Made by a program: the position numbers and the translations under genes. Below, one piece after another: positions 5,820-14,673 of a DNA stretch of 40,277 bases. How positions within the stretch are numbered: the first letter of the stretch is position 1; each line of letters starts with the position of its first letter. This stretch comes from JAAYWY01 sp050945275. Lineage in GTDB: Bacteria; Bacillota; DTU030; DUMP01. The DNA is taken from contig JBMNSQ010000002.1 of assembly GCA_050945275.1 (NCBI GenBank), positions 1 through 40,277 of the forward strand. The letters are read 5' to 3'. The notes under the pieces were generated by a model. That model did no database searches, was not told the DNA's origin, and was given only the letters and a program-made list of their open reading frames with translations.

Positions 5820-7229
5820 TTAGACCGGATAGTACGGTTTCGGTCCGTCAGCAGCTGCTTCTTCAGCTATATCGTAATCTACTTTGGTATTAGCTGCTAG
5901 ACGCTCTTTAAGAAATCTTTCTGCCACCTGCGGGAAGATAGCATATGAAAGCACGTCTTCTGGTTTTTGCATATAAGCGGCAATTCCTTTTTTGGCCTCT
6001 TCCATGCCAGGCTCAAGCAGATCGGCTGGGCGGCAGGTAATAGGCTCTTCATCGCCGATAACTTTTTTCTGTACTTCTGGATCGATAGGAGCCGGAGAAC
6101 GGCCATAGTAACCTAGCACATAATTCTTGACTTCTTTAGGAACCACTTTATACCGTTCGCCCATGAGCACATTAAATACTGCCTGAGTACCGACAATTTG
6201 GCTGGTAGGTGTAACCAGTGGAGGATAACCTAGCTCTTTTCTTACTTTGGGTACTTCAGCCAAACAGTCACGGTATTTATCTAATGCCCCTTGCTGCTGT
6301 AGCTGGGAAGCCAAGTTAGAGATCATGCCACCGGGTATTTGATAAGAAAGAACATTGGTATCGACACCGCCGGAAATAGCGGCAAATTTGTCATAATCCT
6401 TCTTAACTTCACGCCAGTAGTCAGCGATCTCAGACAGCTTCTCTAGATCTAAGCCAGTATCGTACGGCGTACCAGCTAAAGAAGCTACTAAGGACTCAGC
6501 CGGAGGTTGCGATGTTCCCAGGGCTAATGGGGAGCTAGCCGTGTCTAGTAGATCTACCCCGGCTTCGACAGCCTTCAGATAAGCCATGGAGGCCATACCG
6601 CTGGTATAATGGCAGTGAAGGCTGATGGGCACTGGTACTTCCTTCTTTAGCTCTTTTACTAGATCAAATATAGTGTAAGGTGTAAGTAGTCCAGCCATGT
6701 CTTTAACGCAGATGGAATCCACACCTAGGCTCACTAACTCTTTAGCAATGCTAACATAAAGCGGAATGTCATGAACCGGGCTAATGGTATACACTACCGT
6801 ACCCTGGGCATGAGCGCCAGCTTCTTTGGTGGCCCGAATGGCTGTCTGCATGTTGCGCACATCGTTTACGGCGTCGAAGATACGAACTACGTCGATGCCG
6901 CCCTTAACCATTGCCTTAACAAATTTTTCTACTACATCGTCAGGGTAATTGCGATAGCCTAGTATGTTTTGTCCGCGCAGTAACATTTGAAGTTTGGTGT
7001 TTTTGACGTGCTTCTTAATGGTCCACAACCGTTCCCATGGATCTTCATTAAGAAAGCGCATGCAGGTATCGAACGTGGCGCCGCCCCACATTTCTAAAGA
7101 CCAGTATCCGATGGAGTCAATTTTCTCCAGAATGGGAATCATGTCTTCTGTCTTCATGCGGGTGGCAAATAAACTTTGGTGAGCATCTCTGAGCGAAGTG
7201 TCGCATAGTTTAGGGGCGCGTTTAGCCAT
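5820..7229 (-). CDS. Biotin-dependent carboxyltransferase subunit (pyruvate/oxaloacetate type, PycB/OadA/5S-like, no biotin domain)
   Basis: A TIM-barrel carboxyltransferase that moves carboxyl groups between carboxybiotin and pyruvate/oxaloacetate. It is recognised by the N-terminal DTSLRDAHQSLFATRM and LEMWGGATFDTCMRFLNEDPWERL. The expected metal and catalytic residues are present: Asp10, carbamylated Lys176 (CVKDMAGL), His205 and His207 (LHCHYTSG). A PYC_OADA-type C-terminal domain follows to residue ~445. The protein ends at 469 without the biotin carrier domain found in ~590-residue OadA proteins, so a separate biotinylated partner is required and is not in this window. It could serve in pyruvate carboxylase, oxaloacetate decarboxylase or transcarboxylase; sequence alone does not decide. 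RBS AAGGAGGAG precedes the ATG. Confidence 0.9.
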   Translation of the reverse strand: MAKRAPKLCDTSLRDAHQSLFATRMKTEDMIPILEKIDSIGYWSLEMWGGATFDTCMRFLNEDPWERLWTIKKHVKNTKLQMLLRGQNILGYRNYPDDVVEKFVKAMVKGGIDVVRIFDAVNDVRNMQTAIRATKEAGAHAQGTVVYTISPVHDIPLYVSIAKELVSLGVDSICVKDMAGLLTPYTIFDLVKELKKEVPVPISLHCHYTSGMASMAYLKAVEAGVDLLDTASSPLALGTSQPPAESLVASLAGTPYDTGLDLEKLSEIADYWREVKKDYDKFAAISGGVDTNVLSYQIPGGMISNLASQLQQQGALDKYRDCLAEVPKVRKELGYPPLVTPTSQIVGTQAVFNVLMGERYKVVPKEVKNYVLGYYGRSPAPIDPEVQKKVIGDEEPITCRPADLLEPGMEEAKKGIAAYMQKPEDVLSYAIFPQVAERFLKERLAANTKVDYDIAEEAAADGPKPYYPV

Positions 7230-7260
7230 GACAAAACTCCTCCTTATCTTGGGCTTGTGT

Positions 7261-7303
7261 CTAAGAACTTCTTAGTATTGTATTTCTGCATACAGTATAC
7301 AAT
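7261..7303 (-). promoter_or_regulatory. Two palindromes upstream of the carboxyltransferase gene
   Basis: CTAAGAAcTTCTTAG (7261-7275) is a perfect 7-bp inverted repeat around one central base. Next to it ATTGTAT (7277-7283) and ATACAAT (7297-7303) form another. A TACAAT (-10-like) lies inside the second on the minus strand, putting the first palindrome at the probable start site. No good -35 was found. Operator function is inferred. Confidence 0.4.
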
Positions 7304-7324
7304 TCCTTCTTTCCGAGCAATTAT

Positions 7325-8446
7325 TTAACGATTAGGACTCGATGTTGGAACCACTGTTACCTTGATGACCTGGCCACGACGGCTTAGAGTTAATTGTATC
7401 TTCTCACCGACACGAAGATTAGACAGTATTTTTGTGAAATCGCTCAAGGTACGAATGTTATTCGTGCCAACCTTAGTAATAACGTCACCAGGTTCAATCC
7501 CTGCTTGCTCAGCCGGACTGCCGCGGTATACGTCCAAAGCCACTACACCTTGTCTGTCTTTTAGATCAAAATAGGCGCTTATTTCGCGGTTAATGGCCGC
7601 AACATAAATACCTAACCACGGTCGACGTACCTGGCCATGGGCCAGTATTTCTTCGACAATAGGGCGCGCTTGGCTAATGGGAATAGCAAAACCCATTCCT
7701 TCCGCCGCTTGAGCTTTAGCTGAGTTAATAGCCACCACTTCCCCTCTAGCGTTCACTAGGGGCCCACCGCTGTTACCAGGGTTGATGGGGGCATCGGTTT
7801 GAATAAGGTTCTCTAAAATTTTGCCATCGTCGGTCTCAATGGTACGATTAAGAGCACTGATAATGCCAGCGGTAACACTGCGCTGAAACTCTAGCCCCAG
7901 TGGGTTGCCAATCGCGACTGCTAACTCTCCTACACGCAAACCATCAGAATCACCGAACAAGGCTGGCGTAAGTCCGGTAGCTTTCACTTTTACCACCGCT
8001 AAATCCATACCTGGATCGGTGCCCACCACCTGACCCGCTACCTGTCGACCGTCAGCGAGGGTAACTGTAATATCGGTCGCCCCGGCCACCACATGGTCGT
8101 TGGTTAAAATATAACCAGTGGGATCAAAAATAACACCGGAACCAACCCCGCCTTGTTCCACCGTGCCGTAAAACCAGTCGTAAGCCCGCTGCCGGGTAGC
8201 GATTCCTACTACCGTTGGCCCTACCCGTTCGGCCACAGCGCTAATAGTAGCATAAGGATGCAAAGTCGTGGTCTCACCCGCGCTTGGTGACGGCTCTGCT
8301 GGCCCCGGTACTCTCTGTGGCGTCCTAAGCAGCCGCCCCGGATAGCCACCATCAGAGCGCAGAGCGACCCCGGCGATAAATGCTCCTATTAAGAGTAACA
8401 TAACTAAGGGAACTTGCCAACGTTTACTAAACTTATTTTTCTTCAC
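7325..8446 (-). CDS. htrA: HtrA/DegP-type membrane-anchored serine protease with PDZ domain
   Basis: An envelope quality-control protease that degrades misfolded exported proteins. Residues 10-29 form a single N-terminal membrane anchor, followed by a Pro/Ser linker. The trypsin-like domain (~65-265) has the full triad: His118 (TNDHVV), Asp148 (GMDLAVVKV) and Ser226 (GNSGGP). One PDZ domain occupies ~275-368 (WLGIYV... GSPAEQAGIEPGDVI). The 373-residue length is typical. The start is GTG at 8446 with GGAGG 7 bases upstream. In many Firmicutes htrA follows walJ at the end of the wal operon; here the V-ATPase genes lie upstream, separated by a terminator. Confidence 0.95.
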   Translation of the reverse strand: MKKNKFSKRWQVPLVMLLLIGAFIAGVALRSDGGYPGRLLRTPQRVPGPAEPSPSAGETTTLHPYATISAVAERVGPTVVGIATRQRAYDWFYGTVEQGGVGSGVIFDPTGYILTNDHVVAGATDITVTLADGRQVAGQVVGTDPGMDLAVVKVKATGLTPALFGDSDGLRVGELAVAIGNPLGLEFQRSVTAGIISALNRTIETDDGKILENLIQTDAPINPGNSGGPLVNARGEVVAINSAKAQAAEGMGFAIPISQARPIVEEILAHGQVRRPWLGIYVAAINREISAYFDLKDRQGVVALDVYRGSPAEQAGIEPGDVITKVGTNNIRTLSDFTKILSNLRVGEKIQLTLSRRGQVIKVTVVPTSSPNR

Positions 8447-8854
8447 ACTGTTTCCTCCTTCGGGACTCTGCTATTAGAATCGTTACCGTAAAGTTTGGGG
8501 GCATCTGGCCCAAGGCTTTACTCGGTTGCCGGCCCACCTCATGCTTCGCGGCGTCCCTTAGAACGAACGAGCTCGGCTCATTCGGGCCGCCTCTGAACTC
8601 GCCCCTTTGGGGCTCAGACATGCATCGGCGGTTTCCCTCATTCGACTCACTCTTTTTAATGAGGGCTAAGCTCCGCTTTGAGGATGGGCCGGGCACCCTG
8701 TTATCGCAGGTACAGTGACAGGGGGCAGTCTCCGTGTTAGTCTGTATCCATAACACCTGTCATTTAGAGCACAGAGAAGAATCTAATTGCAAAATCAGGG
8801 ATAAAGATGTTTCCGTTCTACTAGCAGTATTTCCGCCGCGGGAAGAAACATTAC
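8447..8854. other. Intergenic region between V-ATPase subunit D and htrA
   Basis: About 400 bases without a credible gene. It carries a ~91-base GC-rich repeat (8525-8615) shared with 27.9 kb. An open frame of 107 codons across this repeat is considered spurious. The htrA promoter must lie here, but I could not place it with confidence. Confidence 0.6.
8525..8615. repeat. Dispersed intergenic repeat, family B, copy 1
   Basis: From GTTGCCGGCCCACC to CCCCTTTGGGGCTC this segment matches 27872-27961 at close to 90% of positions by hand alignment, with one single-base gap. It contains short self-complementary parts (CGGGCCGC, GCCCCTTTGGGGC). Both copies lie in gaps between operons, with no transposase or coding potential. 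Confidence 0.8.
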
Positions 8855-8883
8855 AAAAAGAGGGCAGCATTGCCGCCCTCTTT
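8855..8883 (-). terminator. Rho-independent terminator of the V-ATPase operon
   Basis: Arms AAAGAGGGC (8857-8865) and GCCCTCTTT (8875-8883) form a strong stem, with a T run on the minus strand (8855-8859). It follows the subunit D stop by 15 bases and marks the operon end. Confidence 0.88.
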
Positions 8884-8897
8884 CATAGAGTCGCTCT

Positions 8898-9536
8898 CTA
8901 AATTCCTTTGGCTCGTACAATATCTTTAACTTTCATAAGACGGGTTAAGTTAGCTCGCTCGCTTTCATCCAGCTTCATAGTGATATAACGAACAGTGCTT
9001 TGAAGCTCGGGAATCATGACGTGTTCCAGCGCGTTAACCCGCCGCCTTGTGCGTTCGATTTCGTCGGCCAACAGGGTAACCGCCTTTTCCATTTCCGCCA
9101 GCTCCAGCAGCCGCGGAAGAAGCTCCGATAAGGTACTGATAGAATCGTCTAGCTCACCTGATGTTTCGGCAAAACCGTAGGGGTAAATACTGGCACTGGC
9201 TTCGCCTACTTGCCTCCAGCTAAGCTTGGGAGCGTGTACACTCATAATGTTTTGTACGCCCATGTCCACCTCTAGTTGCACCTGAGGAAACATGATCGCC
9301 TCTTCTACTGATTCGGCTGACATAACAGCCCGGGCCAGCATGAACTTCTGGAAAGAACGAGCCAAACGTCCCTCTACTTCTTCGCGCAGTTCCTTATTCT
9401 TTCTTACTAAGATAAGAAACTGACGCATAAGCTCGTCGCGTTTATCCTTGAGTAGCTTATGGCCTCTGACAGCCATGGCTAGCCGCCGCTTGAGGCGGTT
9501 TAGCTCCATGCGGGTCGGATTCACCCTAATTTCCAT
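8898..9536 (-). CDS. ntpD: V-type ATPase subunit D
   Basis: The central-shaft subunit that turns inside the A3B3 head and couples ATP hydrolysis or synthesis to rotor movement. It has 212 residues, normal for the family. The N-terminal signature NPTRMELNRLKRRLAMAVRGHKLLKDKRDELMRQ forms the first long helix of an antiparallel coiled coil. The partner helix is near the C-terminus (ERTRRRVNALEHVMIPEL), followed by the conserved MKLDESERANLTRLMKVKD. It starts 3 bases after the subunit B stop, overlapping its GGGAGGAG ribosome site, and is the last gene of the operon. Confidence 0.96.
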   Translation of the reverse strand: MEIRVNPTRMELNRLKRRLAMAVRGHKLLKDKRDELMRQFLILVRKNKELREEVEGRLARSFQKFMLARAVMSAESVEEAIMFPQVQLEVDMGVQNIMSVHAPKLSWRQVGEASASIYPYGFAETSGELDDSISTLSELLPRLLELAEMEKAVTLLADEIERTRRRVNALEHVMIPELQSTVRYITMKLDESERANLTRLMKVKDIVRAKGI

Positions 9537-9539
9537 GGG

Positions 9540-10925
9540 CTACTCCTCCCTTTGCGGGGGTAAATATTTATCCAGATATTCATCACGGATACGTTTGAGC
9601 TCGGTCCGCGGCAGCATGGACAGAAGCTCCCAGCCAAGATCCAGCGTCTGGATAATGGTACGGTCCTCTTCCTCACCCTGCTGAATATAGCGGCTCTCGA
9701 ACTCGTCGGCAAACCGAGAAAATACCTTGTCAGCCTCGGACAAAGCCGCTTCGCCCAAAATAGCCGCTAGCTCCTTGGCTTCCTTCCCACGGGCATAAGC
9801 AGCGTATAGCTGGTTCATGGTGTCAGCGTGATCTTCCCTGGTCTTACCTTCACCAATACCCTTGTCCTTTAGACGGGACAAGGAGGGAAGCACGTCAATC
9901 GGCGGGTAAATACCCTTTCGGTGAAGATCACGGCTTAAGATAATCTGACCCTCGGTAATATAGCCAGTAAGGTCTGGAATGGGGTGGGTCTTATCGTCTT
10001 CCGGCATGGTTAAGATGGGGACCTGGGTAACTGAACCTTGGGCTCCCTTGACCCGTCCGGCGCGCTCATAAATACTGGCCAAGTCCGTATACAGGTAACC
10101 GGGATAGCCGCGGCGACCGGGTACTTCTTTTCGGGCTGCCGAAATTTCACGCAACGCTTCGGCATAGTTAGTCATGTCTGTTAGGATAACGAGCACGTGC
10201 ATATCTCTGTCGTAAGCCAAGTATTCAGCCGCTGTCAGAGCCATCCGAGGAGTAGAGATACGCTCAATGGCCGGGTCGTCGGCCAGGTTCATAAAGAGTA
10301 CCGCCCGCTCAATGGCACCGGTCCGCCTAAAGTCGGAGATAAAGAAGTCGGCCTCCTCAAAGGTGATACCCATAGCCGCAAAGACGACGGCGAATTTAGT
10401 ATCGGTACCCAACACCTTGGCCTGACGAGCAATCTGGGCCGCTAACCGCGAATGGGGCAAACCGGAAGCTGAGAACACCGGTAGCTTCTGACCCCGCACC
10501 ATGGTGTTAAGGCCGTCAATGGCTGAGATCCCCGTTTGAATAAACTCAGACGGGTAGTCACGAGCAGTAGGATTGATGGGGTAGCCATTAATATCGCGCC
10601 GTGCCTCGGGGATGATGCGCGGACCGTCATCACGAGGACGACCAAGACCGCTGAACACACGACCTAAGATATCAGGCGATACGCCCAGTTCGAGACCACG
10701 GCCTAAGAAACGAACTTTGGCAGTCTTTAAGTTAATGCCCGAAGTACCCTCAAACACCTGCACTAGCGCCGTATCACCGGATACTTCCAGTACTTGGCCA
10801 CGGCGGGTGCTGCCATCAGAGAGCTCAACTTCTACCAGTTCATCATATTTAACATCGGCTACTTTTTCCACCAGCATCAACGGACCGGCTATTTCGGAAA
10901 TAGTACGATATTCTTTAGGCAACAT
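9540..10925 (-). CDS. ntpB: V-type ATPase subunit B (non-catalytic nucleotide-binding)
   Basis: The regulatory partner of subunit A in the hexameric head. It is 461 residues from the chosen ATG at 10925, which has GGGAGG 5 bases upstream; a GTG two codons earlier is in the same frame but too close to that RBS. As in the family, the P-loop is replaced (FSASGLPHSRLAAQIARQA). The conserved VVFAAMGITFEEADFF and VLVILTDMTNYAEALREISAARKEVPGRRGYPGYLYTDLASIYERAGR are intact. The 5' end overlaps the end of the A gene. Confidence 0.96.
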   Translation of the reverse strand: MLPKEYRTISEIAGPLMLVEKVADVKYDELVEVELSDGSTRRGQVLEVSGDTALVQVFEGTSGINLKTAKVRFLGRGLELGVSPDILGRVFSGLGRPRDDGPRIIPEARRDINGYPINPTARDYPSEFIQTGISAIDGLNTMVRGQKLPVFSASGLPHSRLAAQIARQAKVLGTDTKFAVVFAAMGITFEEADFFISDFRRTGAIERAVLFMNLADDPAIERISTPRMALTAAEYLAYDRDMHVLVILTDMTNYAEALREISAARKEVPGRRGYPGYLYTDLASIYERAGRVKGAQGSVTQVPILTMPEDDKTHPIPDLTGYITEGQIILSRDLHRKGIYPPIDVLPSLSRLKDKGIGEGKTREDHADTMNQLYAAYARGKEAKELAAILGEAALSEADKVFSRFADEFESRYIQQGEEEDRTIIQTLDLGWELLSMLPRTELKRIRDEYLDKYLPPQREE

Positions 10926-12687
10926 CCTCACCTCCCGCCGTAGTTGTCGCTGCTACCTGTGCTTTTATTTCGGCTTCGATGTCATCAAACACACTAATCT
11001 GTTCCTCAGGCGTATACTTGGCCCTGGCAATACGTTCTTTGACCGGTAAGTCCATTAACTTTTCTAGATCGGCACCTTTATCTAATGCCCGTTGGCATTC
11101 CTGATGAAGTGTCATTATTAGTTTAATCATGCGTTTTTGTTTCTCTAAGGAGCAGTACGTATCTACATCGTGGAAAGCGTTTTGGAGTAAAAAGTCTTCA
11201 CGAATAGATTTAGCAGTTTCTAGCGTCAGTCGCTCCCTGGGCGACAGTGCATCTACACCGACTAAGCGGACAATCTCTTGCAGCTCGGACTCTTCCTGCA
11301 GGAGACGCATGGAATCAATGCGCATCTTTGTCCACTCGTCACCTAGGTTTTTGCGGACATACTCCTCGATATTATCAAGATATAAAGAGTAACTAAGGAG
11401 CCAGTTAATGGCCGGGAAGTGACGGGCATAAGCTAAGGAAGCATCCAAACTCCAGAACACCTTAACAATACGCAAAGTACTTTGAGTAACCGGCTCCGAC
11501 AAGTCACCGCCAGGAGGCGAAACGGCACCTACAGCCGTTAGCGCACCTCGGCGCTGGTCTTGTCCTAAGCAAGTTACGCGTCCTGCCCGTTCGTAGAATT
11601 CGGCCAGACGAGAACCTAAATAAGCAGGATACCCTTCCTCGCCCGGCATCTCTTCTAACCGGCCGGACATCTCGCGCAGGGCCTCGGCCCAACGAGAGGT
11701 AGAGTCGGCCATGAGAGCAACGCTATAGCCCATATCACGGAAGTATTCGGCAATGGTTATGCCGGTATAGATAGAAGCCTCTCGCGCCGCCACTGGCATG
11801 TTAGAAGTATTGGCAATGAGTACAGTTCGCTTCATTAGAGGTTCGCCGCTCTTGGGGTCTTCTAGTTCCGGAAACTCCATAAGAACGTCGGTCATTTCGT
11901 TGCCCCGCTCACCGCAGCCGATATAAACAACTATCTCAGCATCAGCCCACTTGGCTAATTGGTGCTGCACAACTGTCTTGCCGCTGCCAAAAGGCCCCGG
12001 AATACAAGCTGTACCGCCCTTAGCCACAGGGAAGAACATGTCGATAACCCGTTGTCCGGTTGTCATAATCTCCTCCGGTGGCAACTTGGCCACATAAGGA
12101 CGACCATGGCGCACCGGCCATTTTTGCATCATGGTAACATCTACTAAACCTTGATCGGTCTTAATTTTAGCTATTACATCGGTGACGGTAGCCGCACCAC
12201 TGTAGATTTCGGCTACTTCGCCCGTTACCCCGACAGGCACCATAATACGATGCTCTACTACTTTGGTCTCTTGCACAGTGCCTAAAATATCCCCAGGACC
12301 CACCTGGTCGCCTACTTTGGCTACAGCTACAAAGTCCCATTTTTTCTCCCTGTCAAGAGCATTTACTTCCACACCGCGGGTAATGTAAGTGCCCACTTGG
12401 TTTTCAATCATATCCAACGGCCTTTGAATACCGTCGTAAATAGACTCAATGAGGCCCGGTCCCAGTTCCACCGAAAGCGGCGCTCCGGTAAGGTAAACCG
12501 GCTCTCCCGGGCCGATACCGCCGGTTTCCTCATAAACCTGAATGGAAGCTTTGTCGCCATGCATCTCGATAACTTCTCCAATAAGGCGCTCATCGGAGAC
12601 GCGTACCACGTCGTACATCTTGGCTTCTTGCATGCCTTCAGCTACCACTAGGGGGCCGGAGACCTTAATTATCCTGCCAACGCCCAA
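10915..12687 (-). CDS. ntpA: V-type ATPase catalytic subunit A
   Basis: The catalytic ATPase subunit of the cytoplasmic head. Its 590 residues include the ~90-residue insertion (about 110-200) that separates A subunits from F-type beta subunits. The P-loop is GPFGSGKT (231-238) and the glutamate-arginine GCGERGNEM (258-266) supplies the catalytic Glu260. SRWAEALREMSGRLEEMPGEEGYPAYLGSRLAEFYERAGR is the family signature. It follows the central-stalk gene by 2 bases and overlaps subunit B, as expected for a stoichiometrically translated operon. Confidence 0.97.
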   Translation of the reverse strand: MGVGRIIKVSGPLVVAEGMQEAKMYDVVRVSDERLIGEVIEMHGDKASIQVYEETGGIGPGEPVYLTGAPLSVELGPGLIESIYDGIQRPLDMIENQVGTYITRGVEVNALDREKKWDFVAVAKVGDQVGPGDILGTVQETKVVEHRIMVPVGVTGEVAEIYSGAATVTDVIAKIKTDQGLVDVTMMQKWPVRHGRPYVAKLPPEEIMTTGQRVIDMFFPVAKGGTACIPGPFGSGKTVVQHQLAKWADAEIVVYIGCGERGNEMTDVLMEFPELEDPKSGEPLMKRTVLIANTSNMPVAAREASIYTGITIAEYFRDMGYSVALMADSTSRWAEALREMSGRLEEMPGEEGYPAYLGSRLAEFYERAGRVTCLGQDQRRGALTAVGAVSPPGGDLSEPVTQSTLRIVKVFWSLDASLAYARHFPAINWLLSYSLYLDNIEEYVRKNLGDEWTKMRIDSMRLLQEESELQEIVRLVGVDALSPRERLTLETAKSIREDFLLQNAFHDVDTYCSLEKQKRMIKLIMTLHQECQRALDKGADLEKLMDLPVKERIARAKYTPEEQISVFDDIEAEIKAQVAATTTAGGEDVA

Positions 12688-12689
12688 AC

Positions 12690-13025
12690 TTACCTACCCT
12701 CTTTCCCAAATAAGATATCTGCGCCGACAGCCTTTTCCACATTGCGCCTAATTTGGTCCATCCCTATACCTAGGCTGCCTTGACTGCTAGGAATTGGAAC
12801 CAAGATAGGAGTTCCTCTCTTCATGAACTCCAGAGTGGTTTCTTTAGCTGCTGCCGCCGCCTGCTCGGTAATAAACACCACGCCGTACGTGTCGTCCCCG
12901 GCAATATTCTTTAATGCTGCCTTGGCCTGCTCTTCCCCGCTAACCGGAAAAGCAGTCACGCCAACAGCTTTGAATCCTAAGATAGAGTCACGGTCACCGA
13001 TAACAGCTATTTTAGGCATAGACAT
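12690..13025 (-). CDS. ntpG: V-type ATPase subunit F (central stalk; NtpG in E. hirae naming)
   Basis: A small Rossmann-like subunit that binds subunit D in the rotor. From the chosen ATG at 13025 it has 111 residues (MSMPKIAVIGDRDSILGFKAVGV), matching the family length. The C-terminal half contains the typical GVVFITEQAA and PILVPIPSSQGSLGIGMDQIRRNVEKAVGADI. An open frame continues 20 codons upstream, but those residues lie inside the subunit C gene and look unlike the family. AAGGAAAGG is 7 bases before the chosen ATG. The start overlaps the end of subunit C. Confidence 0.93.
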   Translation of the reverse strand: MSMPKIAVIGDRDSILGFKAVGVTAFPVSGEEQAKAALKNIAGDDTYGVVFITEQAAAAAKETTLEFMKRGTPILVPIPSSQGSLGIGMDQIRRNVEKAVGADILFGKEGR

Positions 13026-14034
13026 CACGCAGCCTTTCCTTGATATCGTCTGCGGGAAGGCCGTTGATTTTCCCCACCATGACAATACGAATTAGTTTAG
13101 CCTCGTTCTCTTTTGCCCATAGATAGGCTACCAAAGGCTCTGGTCCAAAAGCAATCAGACTTGTTTCTTTCATATAGCTAAGAAGGAAGTTATCAGCTAG
13201 CTTTTCGTACATAGTGAGGCTGCCCTCTTGTTCCCAAGCGGCTACGCCGTCAGCTACTACGTATCCCCATGGGTCGCGGGAAAAACGGTCGGCAAAAGCT
13301 GTGAGCGATTCGTCCAGCTCTGCTAAGAAAAAATCCAGCTTTAACTTGCCTCCCGGGATAAACACTTTGCCGAGTAGCTCACGGGCCCTAAGTCCATCGT
13401 CTTCGGCTACATGCCGGACACGAATAAAGCTTTTAATGTTGGTAAGATCGGCCTGAAGGGCAACAAAATCTTGCAGGAACGATTGCTTATGCTCACTTAG
13501 AAAACGACTAAGATAAGCATAGTATGCTTTATCCAAAGTGGTATCCACCAATTGAGGATCGGCTGTTTCCTTAAGAGCAGCCTGTGCTTCCTCGGCGGCC
13601 TGGGCAATCTCTGACGGTAATTCCTTGAATTTGCCCTCGCCAACCATCGCTTTCATTTCATCGGGGGCGACTGTTCCCGAGGTAACTAAGATATCGCTTA
13701 CATCCTGCTGTAAATACTGTCCTTTTATCAGGATCTTAAGATTTAGTACATCGTATTTCAAGAAAAACAGGTCAGTAAGCTCCGGGTGAGGCGATATTTT
13801 CCAAAACAGTTGCCTGACGGCAGAGATTTCACTGCGGAGAATATCCTCATATTCGTAGGGACTGCTAATGCGCGATACCTGTGCTTGGTACGCAGTCTCG
13901 CTTAGTATCTTTATCGCTTCTGTAGCATCACGGGCCTCGGCCATACGCTCGATTTTCCCCTTATCCAGGAGTCCTCTTTCTAAAGCTCGGACCCGCGTTA
14001 CCGAATGGGCATAATCCGTTTTCTTGCCTTTCAC
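13012..14034 (-). CDS. ntpC: V-type ATPase subunit C (rotor-ring connector, d-type)
   Basis: The funnel-shaped connector that seats the central shaft on the membrane ring. Its 340 residues are all alpha-helical. The N-terminal YAHSVTRVRALERGLLDKGKIERM and the internal LKYDVLNLKILIKGQYL are characteristic, as is the end AYLWAKENEAKLIRIVMVGKINGLPADDIKERLRDVYA. The start is GTG at 14034 with GGAGG 7 bases upstream. It lies 30 bases after subunit E. Confidence 0.94.
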   Translation of the reverse strand: MKGKKTDYAHSVTRVRALERGLLDKGKIERMAEARDATEAIKILSETAYQAQVSRISSPYEYEDILRSEISAVRQLFWKISPHPELTDLFFLKYDVLNLKILIKGQYLQQDVSDILVTSGTVAPDEMKAMVGEGKFKELPSEIAQAAEEAQAALKETADPQLVDTTLDKAYYAYLSRFLSEHKQSFLQDFVALQADLTNIKSFIRVRHVAEDDGLRARELLGKVFIPGGKLKLDFFLAELDESLTAFADRFSRDPWGYVVADGVAAWEQEGSLTMYEKLADNFLLSYMKETSLIAFGPEPLVAYLWAKENEAKLIRIVMVGKINGLPADDIKERLRDVYA

Positions 14035-14064
14035 CGCTTAGCCTCCTTTCCCGGCCGGCTAATC

Positions 14065-14673
14065 TCAGCTGGCAGGAAAGAGGACACTGGCAACTTCCTG
14101 CTCTAATTCATCCCTGCTCAGCTTTAAAATAAGTTCAAACGAGTAATTGTTTTCCACACCACCGGCACTGAGGATAAAGCCCCCCTGCAGCTGCCGCGTC
14201 TCTTTAGCCAGCGTTAGTGCCCCCACTTTCCCCTGGGCTTTAAGTTCTTCGTTAATAGCATTAATAAAGCTACTGTCTATCCGTTTTGTATCGTGATCGG
14301 CTATCACTACTTGCTCGGTTCCTGTCTCCACTGCTGCCAGGAGAATGGGCTTTAGAAGCTGTTGATATTTGTCAGCCGGTAACTGCTGCAGCTTTTGAAT
14401 AGCCAAGGAAAAAGCCTCGTCTATTAACTCTTCCTTAGTTTTTAGTTCCTGCCGCCTAGAGCGCATAGCAGCCATAGCCAATGTGCGGCGTTTTCTCTCG
14501 TCGGCTTCCCTCTCGGCCGCCGCCAAAATATCTGCCCGTTCCTTTTCGGCTCTGGCTTTAGCTTTAGCTATAATCTCGGCAGCTTGTTTCTCGGCTTCAG
14601 CTATTACCGCTTGGGCTTCTTCTTTAGCACGCTGGCGGATGCGCTCTTTAAGTGCTTCCACACCAGCCACCAT
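14065..14673 (-). CDS. ntpE: V-type ATPase subunit E (peripheral stalk)
   Basis: The peripheral-stalk subunit that holds the catalytic head against rotation. Residues ~1-95 form a long Ala/Glu/Lys helix (EEAQAVIAEAEKQAAEIIAKAKARAEKERADILAAAEREADERKRR), which pairs with the NtpF stalk protein as a coiled coil. The C-terminal ~105 residues form the globular head-binding domain (VEAGTEQVVIADHD-like region and GGFILSAGGVENNYSFELIL). The ATG shares one base with the subunit K stop (TAATG), indicating coupled translation. Confidence 0.94.
   Translation of the reverse strand: MVAGVEALKERIRQRAKEEAQAVIAEAEKQAAEIIAKAKARAEKERADILAAAEREADERKRRTLAMAAMRSRRQELKTKEELIDEAFSLAIQKLQQLPADKYQQLLKPILLAAVETGTEQVVIADHDTKRIDSSFINAINEELKAQGKVGALTLAKETRQLQGGFILSAGGVENNYSFELILKLSRDELEQEVASVLFPAS

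Noticed and set aside
8433..8756. Open frame of 107 codons upstream of htrA
   Set aside because: It runs through the family B intergenic repeat, overlaps the htrA start, has no convincing RBS and shows no protein-like composition.
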